A stretch of 10,920 nt of DNA from Conexibacteraceae bacterium (GTDB lineage: Bacteria; Actinomycetota; Thermoleophilia; Solirubrobacterales; Solirubrobacteraceae), in contig WQWK01000048.1 in assembly GCA_009785395.1 (NCBI GenBank), forward strand, positions 1 through 10,920. Reading direction: 5' to 3'. The position numbers and the translations under genes are program-made. Each line of letters opens with the position of its first letter. Position 1 is the first letter of the stretch. Shown here one piece after another: positions 5,388 to 10,519 of this stretch. The notes under the pieces are model-generated. The model was not told the origin of the DNA, did not search any database, and worked only from the letters and a program-made list of their open reading frames with translations.

Positions 5388-6281
5388 ATGGCAACCCTAA
5401 CCCAGACCGATCAGAAGATCGCTCCAGCTACCGCCATCGGCGCGGTCCACCTCACGGTTCCGAGCCTCGAGCACTCGCGCGCGTTCTATGAGCGGCTCCT
5501 CGGATTGAGCGCAACCGAGCAGCCCGACGGTTCGGTTCTGATGGGAGGGGCGGCTGGCGGGCCGCCCCTCCTCTCGCTCTACGGCGACAGCTCCGCGCCT
5601 CCCCGCAACCCGCGTGAGACCGGCCTCTTCCATTTCGCTGTCCTGGTCCCGACGCGACGCGACCTCGCGGTCGCGCTGGTGCGGCTCGTGCAGGGCGGCT
5701 GGCGGCTCAGCGGCGCGTCCGACCACCTCGTCAGCGAGGCGCTCTATCTCAGCGACCCGGACGGCAACGGGATCGAGATCTACCAGGACCGCGACCGCTC
5801 GACCTGGCGCCGCGACTCCGCTGGCCAGCTGCAGATGGCCTCGGTGCCGCTTGACATCGACGACCTCCTGGGCGAGCTCGAGGCAGCGCCCTTCGACGAC
5901 GACGCCGACGCGCTGATGCCCGCCCGCACGCGCATCGGCCACATGCATCTGCAGGTATCCGAGCTCGTGCAGACCGAAGCGTTCTACGCCGGCGTGCTCG
6001 GCTTCGACGTGATGGTGCGGACCTATCCGGGGGCACTGTTCGTCGCCGCCGGCGGTTACCACCATCACATCGGACTTAACACCTGGAACAGCCGCGTCGC
6101 CGACGCCCCTGCGCCCGGCTCGGCCGGCCTGCGCGCCTACGAGGTCCGCCTGCCCGACGCGCCCGCGCTCGACGCCGTGCTCGCACGTGTCGATCGCGCC
6201 GACGTCGCCATCGAGCCCACCACCGGCGGCGCCCCGCTGATCCGCGACCCGAGCGGCAACGGCGTCCTGCTCACTGTCTGA
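5388..6281 (+). CDS. Two-domain VOC protein (CatE/MhqO-like glyoxalase/extradiol dioxygenase family)
   Basis: The 297 residues carry two vicinal-oxygen-chelate domains. Domain 1 (about 16-136) has IGAVHLTV with His21, GLFHFAVLVP with His82 and DPDGNGIEIY with Glu130, a complete HHE metal set. Domain 2 (about 182-297) has IGHMHLQV with His187 and the signature GGYHHHIGLNTW (222-233). Where domain 1 has His82 and Glu130, domain 2 has Ala250 and Leu294. The likely metal site is therefore in domain 1, whereas classical two-domain extradiol dioxygenases use the C-terminal one. Bacillus CatE/MhqO-type proteins open catechol rings or act in quinone resistance. The gene follows the reductase by 10 bases with only a weak ribosome-binding site. 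The ATG at 5388 places the first beta strand at the usual distance from the N-terminus. Confidence 0.88.
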   Translation: MATLTQTDQKIAPATAIGAVHLTVPSLEHSRAFYERLLGLSATEQPDGSVLMGGAAGGPPLLSLYGDSSAPPRNPRETGLFHFAVLVPTRRDLAVALVRLVQGGWRLSGASDHLVSEALYLSDPDGNGIEIYQDRDRSTWRRDSAGQLQMASVPLDIDDLLGELEAAPFDDDADALMPARTRIGHMHLQVSELVQTEAFYAGVLGFDVMVRTYPGALFVAAGGYHHHIGLNTWNSRVADAPAPGSAGLRAYEVRLPDAPALDAVLARVDRADVAIEPTTGGAPLIRDPSGNGVLLTV

Positions 6282-6337
6282 CGGCATCGCCTGCCGCCCG
6301 GGACCTGCATCGGATCGCTAACCTTGCGGTCCTCTCC

Positions 6338-6408
6338 GGCGACGTGGGAGAGCGGCTATCCAGCGGCCTGCAAAGCCGTTTACACCGGTTCGAGTCCGGT
6401 CGTCGCCT
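6338..6408 (+). tRNA. tRNA-Cys (GCA)
   Basis: The acceptor stem GGCGACG (6338-6344) pairs fully with CGTCGCC (6401-6407). The anticodon loop CTGCAAA (6368-6374) has anticodon GCA at 6370-6372, on a 5-bp stem with one G-U pair. The T arm has ACCGG-TTCGAGT-CCGGT. Discriminator base 6408 is T, the identity base of bacterial tRNA-Cys. CCA is not encoded. TAACCT at 6319-6324 may be its -10. It is convergent with the FAD oxidoreductase gene. Confidence 0.95.
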
Positions 6409-6450
6409 TCAGAAGCTGGGGCTCCCTCCGCCGGTCTCCGGGATTGGTTC

Positions 6451-7488
6451 TCAACTGAGCCCGCGGTACTCGGCCGTGCGCCGCCACCAGACGCCGTCGA
6501 CGGTCTTGCCCCGCCCGTACGGAGCGGGCCGGGAGTCGACGCCGAGCAGATCGCAACAGACGAAATCGGCGATGCCGAGCGCCGCCGTCAGGCCGGTCGA
6601 CCGGATCGCTGCGACGTTGAGCAACCGCTCCGAGTAGCTCGACCAGCCGATCACATAGTTCTCATCGTTGGCGCCGGCCGGTCGCAGGCCCGCATACGCG
6701 AACATCGGCTGCCCGACGAGTCCCGGAAGCAGCGCCTTTGCCCGCCGGCTCAAGGTTTTGCGCGCATCGTCGCGCACTGACCAGTCCGACTTGTCCTCGA
6801 TGTCGACGGCTGTCGGCCCGCAGCACACGTGTCCGTCGAGTGTCGGGAACGCGAGGATGCCCTCGGTCCGCGGCGCCGGCAGCGGCAGCAGGATCTCCGT
6901 GAGACCGGGATCGGGAAAAACGAGGAACTCACCCTTGCGCGGCGCGATCGCGAAGGAGTCGTCGCCGAACGCGCGTGCCACCTCGTCGGCGTACAGGCCT
7001 GCGCAGTTGACAACCACCGAGAACGCCGGCAGTTCGTCGGTCACCCGGTGATGGAGGTGGACGTGTGCGCCGACGCGCTCGGCCTCGGCGCACAGTGCGT
7101 GCGTCATCGCTACGGGGTTCGTGACGGACTCGCCGGGGACGAGCAGGTCGGTGCCCTCTCGCACAACGTGCACGCCCAGGATCTGCGCGTTCAGTTCGAT
7201 CTCTGCGGGCGCGTCCCGCATCCGCGCGCCGCAGCGCAGCACCGGGATGCTGAGCGCGTTGATCGCCTCCTCACGCAGTGGCGCCGCACGCAGGATGAGT
7301 GCCGTCTCCAGTTCGCCGAGCTTCGAGTCAAAGCCCGTGTGCAGGATTCCCGAGTTCGTCCCCGATGCTGCGAGGCCGATCCCCTGCTCGACCTCGAACA
7401 GCGTCACTTCGCGGCCACGGCGCGCCAGCGCCAGCGCGACCGCGCAGCCGACCACTCCTCCACCGACGACCGCGTAGGTCACTGGCAT
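6451..7488 (-). CDS. FAD-dependent oxidoreductase of the GlpA/LhgO (L-2-hydroxyglutarate oxidase-like) group
   Basis: This 345-residue protein belongs to the D-amino-acid-oxidase/glycerol-3-phosphate-dehydrogenase fold. YAVVGGGVVGCAVALALARRG (5-25) is the dinucleotide-binding loop and Glu32 the ribose-binding acid. ASGTNSGILHTGFD (41-54) matches the flavin-contacting segment of GlpA and LhgO. NCAGLYADEVA (161-171) and GLRPAGANDENYVIG (267-281) are later FAD and substrate motifs, followed by STGLTAALGIAD (297-308). It is shorter than typical LhgO or GlpA proteins, matching the compact catalytic part without extra C-terminal domains. It likely oxidises a 2-hydroxyacid or glycerol-3-phosphate-like substrate, passing electrons to quinone or oxygen. 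No Shine-Dalgarno precedes the ATG at 7488, but a -10-like TAGTGT lies 6 bases upstream, which suggests leaderless transcription. It diverges from the next gene across 62 bases. Confidence 0.85.
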   Translation of the reverse strand: MPVTYAVVGGGVVGCAVALALARRGREVTLFEVEQGIGLAASGTNSGILHTGFDSKLGELETALILRAAPLREEAINALSIPVLRCGARMRDAPAEIELNAQILGVHVVREGTDLLVPGESVTNPVAMTHALCAEAERVGAHVHLHHRVTDELPAFSVVVNCAGLYADEVARAFGDDSFAIAPRKGEFLVFPDPGLTEILLPLPAPRTEGILAFPTLDGHVCCGPTAVDIEDKSDWSVRDDARKTLSRRAKALLPGLVGQPMFAYAGLRPAGANDENYVIGWSSYSERLLNVAAIRSTGLTAALGIADFVCCDLLGVDSRPAPYGRGKTVDGVWWRRTAEYRGLS

Positions 7489-7494
7489 CGGCGC

Positions 7495-7500
7495 ACACTA
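7495..7500 (-). promoter_or_regulatory. Possible -10 element (TAGTGT) for the FAD oxidoreductase
   Basis: On the minus strand TAGTGT fits TANNNT and ends 6 bases before the ATG at 7488, as in leaderless actinobacterial promoters. No clear -35 and no ribosome-binding site are seen. Confidence 0.35.
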
Positions 7501-7515
7501 TCAGCGGCCAAAGTC

Positions 7516-7543
7516 GTGACTACGCGGCCTCCTCGTGTAGGTT
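7516..7543 (+). promoter_or_regulatory. Possible promoter GTGACT-N16-TAGGTT for the MBL-fold gene
   Basis: GTGACT (7516-7521) and TAGGTT (7538-7543) are spaced by 16 bases. The -10 ends 7 bases before the ATG at 7551, which points to a leaderless transcript; there is no strong Shine-Dalgarno. Together with the minus-strand element at 7495-7500 it makes a compact divergent promoter region. Confidence 0.45.
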
Positions 7544-7550
7544 CTCGGGG

Positions 7551-8147
7551 ATGCTCGAGACGCGACCGGGCGTGTACTTCTGGCAGGCCCCGCACCCCGA
7601 CTGGGACCCCGGCGACGACTGGCCCGAGGTTGTGACCTCGTATGCGTTCGACGATGGCGAGCGGCTGCTCGTGATCGACCCGCTGGCGCCGCCACCTGAG
7701 CTCGACCAGCTGGCGGCCGGGCGGGACGCGGTGATCGTGCTGACGATTCCCTTTCACCTGCGTGACACGGTGGCGCTCGCGCAGCGCCTGCGGGCGCCGG
7801 TGTACGCGCCGCCGCCGCTGGCCGACGCCCCGGAGGTGACGGACGCGACCGTGTTCGTCGCCGGCGAGCGGCTGCCGTTCGGCGTCGAGGCGATCCGGGG
7901 AATCCAGGACAGTGACCTTCTCCTCTGGGTCGAAGGCTTCCGGGCGCTCGTGATCGGCGACACGCTGATCGACCGCGGCGAGGGACTGATCTTTCCGGTC
8001 GACTGGGCCGCCAGGGTCGGCGCCCCGGAGCAGCTCCGCAGGGCGCTGCTGCCGCTGCTCGAACGGGACATCGACGTGGTGCTGCCAACCCACGGTCTCC
8101 CCGGCGATGTCGCCGCGCTCGAGCGGGCGCTCAGCGGGCCGCGCTGA
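7551..8147 (+). CDS. Degenerate metallo-beta-lactamase-fold protein
   Basis: This 198-residue protein follows the beta-lactamase-like fold: YAFDDGERLLVIDPLAPP (31-48), VIVLTIPFHLRDTVALAQRL (61-80), ALVIGDTLID (132-141) and DIDVVLPTHG (173-182). In active enzymes the second segment carries HxHxDH. Here only His69 remains, followed by Arg71-Asp72. Asp137 and His181 stand where the bridging Asp and last His would be. A binuclear zinc site is therefore incomplete, and hydrolase activity is doubtful or uses fewer metals. No signal peptide is seen. The ATG at 7551 is chosen because the upstream in-frame extension overlaps the divergent gene and is non-homologous. Function unknown. Confidence 0.75.
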   Translation: MLETRPGVYFWQAPHPDWDPGDDWPEVVTSYAFDDGERLLVIDPLAPPPELDQLAAGRDAVIVLTIPFHLRDTVALAQRLRAPVYAPPPLADAPEVTDATVFVAGERLPFGVEAIRGIQDSDLLLWVEGFRALVIGDTLIDRGEGLIFPVDWAARVGAPEQLRRALLPLLERDIDVVLPTHGLPGDVAALERALSGPR

Positions 8148-8211
8148 ACCGTCGACGCCGAGCCTCCGCGGGACGTGGCGGCCGCGCGGAACGATCGCCC
8201 ATCGGCGAGGC

Positions 8212-8217
8212 TATACT
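8212..8217 (+). promoter_or_regulatory. -10 element (TATACT) of tRNA-Gly
   Basis: TATACT matches five of six consensus bases and lies 10 bases before the mature 5' end, a normal distance for a tRNA promoter. The -35 region is not recognisable. Confidence 0.6.
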
Positions 8218-8227
8218 CACCCTCCTT

Positions 8228-8301
8228 GCGGCTGTAGCTCAGTTGGCTAGAGCGTCTGCTTGCCATGCAGAAGGTCGAGAGTTCGAGTCTCTTCAGCCGC
8301 T
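8228..8301 (+). tRNA. tRNA-Gly (GCC)
   Basis: Acceptor GCGGCTG (8228-8234) pairs fully with CAGCCGC (8294-8300). The D arm contains TAGCTCAGTTGGCTAGAGC. The anticodon loop TTGCCAT has GCC on a perfect TCTGC/GCAGA stem. The T arm is GAGAG-TTCGAGT-CTCTT, and discriminator 8301 is T, as in bacterial tRNA-Gly. CCA is not encoded. tRNA 3' ends are frequent integration sites, and the DNA downstream looks accessory. Confidence 0.97.
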
Positions 8302-8307
8302 TCAACA

Positions 8308-8334
8308 AACTCCCTGGAAACGGGGAGTTTTTTT
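8308..8334 (+). terminator. Intrinsic terminator of tRNA-Gly
   Basis: AACTCCC (8308-8314) pairs with GGGAGTT (8323-8329) across an 8-base loop, and seven T residues run from 8328 to 8334. It lies seven bases after the tRNA. Confidence 0.9.
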
Positions 8335-8520
8335 GTTGCCTAGAGCGGGCTGAGAAGCGCTCAAAACGGCATTTGGTCCCAGAAACCGGTCCCGAAACCG
8401 GCGCGAGGCGGATGGCGTTTAGGTTCAGGCGCTCAAGGGCCGGACGATCATCGACGCGAGTTGCGGCGGTGAAGGATTCGGAGATAAACACCTGCTGCTG
8501 GACACCGCGGCTCGAGTCTC
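8335..8520. other. Gene-free, more AT-rich segment after tRNA-Gly
   Basis: No credible gene is seen. An open frame on the minus strand across this segment also runs through the tRNA and is not real. GGTCCC-(A)-GAAACC occurs twice in tandem at about 8375-8399. The 9-mer TCGAGTCTC of the tRNA T arm (8283-8291) recurs at 8512-8520, directly before the 23-bp repeats. The composition change suggests inserted or decayed DNA at the tRNA 3' side, but no integrase can be identified. Confidence 0.4.
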
Positions 8521-8612
8521 CGAGAATCTGTAACCCAACGATCCGAGAAATTGGAACTTTATGGTCCGAGAACTTAGACCCTATGGGGGCGAGAATCTGT
8601 AACCTACATGCC
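8521..8612 (+). repeat. Four tandem 23-bp direct repeats abutting the ATPase gene
   Basis: Units start at 8521, 8544, 8567 and 8590, an exact 23-base period, and each begins CGAGAA. Units 1 and 4 share CGAGAATCTGTAACC; units 2 and 3 diverge internally but keep the first six bases and similar later positions. The array ends 2 bases before the GTG at 8615, so it fills the promoter region and leader. Such phased repeats are typical of operators bound by an oligomer or of iterons. A TAACCT within unit 4 (8600-8605) could be a -10 for a near-leaderless transcript. Confidence 0.8.
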
Positions 8613-8614
8613 CT

Positions 8615-9916
8615 GTGAGCGGTAACGCCTCAGCCGACCAGAGATCTGACTACCGGCAGCGCATCATCGACGAAGAACTCGATGAGCTGATCAGTGGCCT
8701 TCCGGCGATCGCGATCGAAGGAGCCAAGGCCGTCGGCAAGACGGCAACCGCCTTGCGGCGGGCGCACACCGTTTACGACCTCGATGACGGCGATCAGCAA
8801 GCGATCATCGGAGCGGACCCTGCTCGAGTCATCGAGGGAGCGGCACCGATCCTGATCGACGAGTGGCAGAAGGTCCCGCCGGTTTGGGACCGGGTCCGCC
8901 GGGCAGTTGACGCCGGCGCGCCACCCGGGCGCTTCCTGCTGACCGGCTCGGCCTCGCCCAAGGACACCGGCACTCACTCAGGCGCTGGAAGGATCGTCAG
9001 CCTTCGGATGCGGCCGCTCGCGCTGAGCGAACGCTGGCCCGGTGAGGCGACTGTCAGCCTCGCCGAGCTGCTGCGTGGCCAACGGCCTGACGTGAACGGA
9101 CGGACCAGCCGCCGACTTGACGACTACACAGAGGAGATCCTGCATTCGGGCTTCCCCGGACTGAGACGGCTCGACGGCAGACTGCTCCGCCTCCAGCTCG
9201 ATAGCTACCTGCAGCGAGTCGTCGACCGCGACTTCCCCGAACTCGGGCACGCCCCGCGCAACCCCCAAGGGCTGCTGCGCTGGATGCGCGCGTACGCCGC
9301 AGCGACCGCAACCACGGCCTCATTGGAGAAGATTCGCGCCGCCTCGATCGGCCTACACGAGCCTGCCGTGTCGCGGCGAGCAGTGCTGCCTTACCGGGAG
9401 GTACTGGAGCGGCTGTTCCTGCTGGATCCCGTGCAGGCATGGACACCGAGTCGCAGTCACCTGAAACGGATCTCGCTCCCAGCAAAGCACCATCTCGTTG
9501 ACCCGGCCCTGTCCGCGCGGCTGCTCAACGCGAGCGCAGGCGATCTCCTAAACGGCCGGGCCGCGCAACCGCTTGCACCCAAGGACGGTGGGCTGCTCGG
9601 CGCACTGTTCGAGTCGCTTGTCACCCTGTCGGTCCGGGCCTACGCCCAAGCGGCGGAAGCAGTCGTCTACCACTTCCGCACCTTCGCCGGAGAGCATGAG
9701 GCCGACCTGATCGTCAAGCACAACGACGGACGCGTGATCGCGATCGAGATCAAGCTGGCGGCGACACCGCCTGAGAAATCGGTCCGCCACCTCAACTGGC
9801 TCGACCGCGAACTCGACGACGAGCTGTTGGACAAGCTGATCATCACAACCGGCAGCGAGGCCTACCGACGCCAAGACGGCGTCGCGGTGATCCCCGCCGC
9901 GCTGCTCGGCCCCTGA
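8615..9916 (+). CDS. AAA-family ATPase with C-terminal PD-(D/E)XK-like domain (DUF4143 type)
   Basis: This 433-residue protein has an N-terminal ATPase: Walker A GAKAVGKT (36-43), Walker B ILIDEWQ (79-85, Asp82-Glu83) and a sensor-1-like LLTGSAS (108-114). The middle (YTEEILHSGFPGLR, RVVDRDFPELG) is characteristic of AAA_14/DUF4143 proteins. The C-terminal part has Glu333 (LFESLV), Asp364 (HEADLIV) and Glu378-x-Lys380 (AIEIKLA), the layout of a PD-(D/E)XK nuclease fold. Family members are widespread, often multi-copy and apparently mobile, with no settled biochemical role. A part in DNA transactions or defence is possible but unproven. The GTG at 8615 is taken because family proteins start shortly before the YRQRIIDEELDELISGLPAIAIEG segment and no ribosome-binding site marks another start. 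The gene stands alone between a tRNA and gene-free DNA. It is intact. Confidence 0.85.
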   Translation: MSGNASADQRSDYRQRIIDEELDELISGLPAIAIEGAKAVGKTATALRRAHTVYDLDDGDQQAIIGADPARVIEGAAPILIDEWQKVPPVWDRVRRAVDAGAPPGRFLLTGSASPKDTGTHSGAGRIVSLRMRPLALSERWPGEATVSLAELLRGQRPDVNGRTSRRLDDYTEEILHSGFPGLRRLDGRLLRLQLDSYLQRVVDRDFPELGHAPRNPQGLLRWMRAYAAATATTASLEKIRAASIGLHEPAVSRRAVLPYREVLERLFLLDPVQAWTPSRSHLKRISLPAKHHLVDPALSARLLNASAGDLLNGRAAQPLAPKDGGLLGALFESLVTLSVRAYAQAAEAVVYHFRTFAGEHEADLIVKHNDGRVIAIEIKLAATPPEKSVRHLNWLDRELDDELLDKLIITTGSEAYRRQDGVAVIPAALLGP

Positions 9917-10114
9917 CCGCGGGCGGTCCTGGTCATCACCACGCTCCGTCCCCACGTTCTGGACAGACATCCCACATGCCCCTGATCCTCCTCCTCAGTT
10001 CTGGCATCCATCCTCCTCCTGCTCTGGATCATCAGAAGATCTCATCATGCTCCAGACCATCCCATCCCCCGCCTTCCACTTCCGTATGTCTACCGCTCCC
10101 CCACCCACCTTTTC

Positions 10115-10179
10115 TCGCCTGGTTTGGCGCTGACCCCGATCACACGAAGTGGGGGCGGGGTCAGCGCCAAACCAGGCGA
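10115..10179. repeat. Perfect 23-bp inverted repeat (REP-like or long hairpin)
   Basis: The arm at 10115-10137 is the exact reverse complement of 10157-10179; the arms contain GGTTTGGCGCTGACCCC and its complement. The 19-base loop itself contains CAC-GAA-GTG. The flanks do not pair. It lies about 200 bases after the ATPase stop without a T tract, so a simple terminator is unlikely. A REP-type palindrome, a miniature element or a cruciform is more likely. Confidence 0.9.
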
Positions 10180-10234
10180 TTACCAGCCGCTCTCGTGGGC
10201 GCGGTCGGCACGCAATTCCGCAGCCGAACGGCAC

Positions 10235-10249
10235 CCGGCGTTTCGCCGG
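10235..10249. repeat. Short hairpin CCGGCG-TTT-CGCCGG
   Basis: Six perfect base pairs close a three-base loop; the stem can lengthen to CACCGGCG/CGCCGGTG by bulging one C. It belongs to the hairpin cluster in the gene-free region. Confidence 0.5.
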
Positions 10250-10255
10250 TGTCAA

Positions 10256-10269
10256 GGGAACGGGTTCCC
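10256..10269. repeat. Palindrome GGGAAC-GG-GTTCCC
   Basis: The six-base arms are perfectly complementary around two G residues. The short centre fits a protein-binding palindrome better than an RNA hairpin. Confidence 0.45.
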
Positions 10270-10396
10270 GTGTTTCGGGTTGAGCGGCCCGATTCTTCCC
10301 GGGCCGGATGATCGCGGCCAGCTGCGCGGGCGCGGTCGGCAGTCAAGGGAGCCGCGTCAGCGGCGCGCGCAGCGCGGTCCGGAGGGCCGACCTTGA

Positions 10397-10413
10397 CGGG
10401 CGACCGTCGCCCG
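10397..10413. repeat. Palindrome CGGGCGAC-C-GTCGCCCG
   Basis: Eight-base perfect arms flank one central C. It sits between the large inverted repeat and the surface-protein gene. Role unknown. Confidence 0.5.
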
Positions 10414-10479
10414 CGCGAGAGTGACAGCGATCCGGGCCGTCGAGTGCTGATGGCAAGACAGGCGTGCCAGCGAGCCTGC

Positions 10480-10503
10480 CGCGGGGAGGTAAACCTCCCC
10501 GCG
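10480..10503 (-). terminator. Strong GC hairpin downstream of the surface-protein gene, possible terminator
   Basis: CGCGGGGAGGT (10480-10490) pairs perfectly with ACCTCCCCGCG (10493-10503). It begins 17 bases past the stop codon of the minus-strand gene. A run of U is lacking on that side, but U-less hairpin terminators are reported in high-GC actinobacteria. As a folded RNA the loop would be four bases after opening the last pair. Confidence 0.55.
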
Positions 10504-10519
10504 CGCGTGGCTTCTGGCC

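Larger units (their letters stand above)
9917..10519. other. Gene-free region: pyrimidine-rich tract followed by hairpin-rich DNA
   Basis: No reading frame here has protein-like composition; those present are low-complexity Pro/Ser/Arg shadows. From about 9976 to 10114 the plus strand is strongly C/T-rich, and ATCCTCCTCCT recurs at 9985 and 10010. From 10115 onward the DNA is full of inverted repeats (separate entries). GGGCGCGGTCGGCA occurs at 10197-10210 and again at 10328-10341. It could be debris of a mobile element or an untranslated structured RNA; neither can be shown. Confidence 0.6.

Noticed and set aside
7754..8491. Minus-strand frame whose N-terminal part lies after tRNA-Gly, considered as an integrase relic
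   Set aside because: It runs through the terminator and the tRNA, and no tyrosine recombinase motif (R, HxxR, Y) can be found.
8521..8612. CRISPR array
   Set aside because: The 23-bp units are contiguous with no spacers between them and no cas genes are nearby.
9976..10311. 111-codon plus-strand frame and the opposite 86-codon frame
   Set aside because: Low-complexity Pro/Ser-rich translation, and both frames read through the same perfect inverted repeat, giving similar peptides by symmetry.
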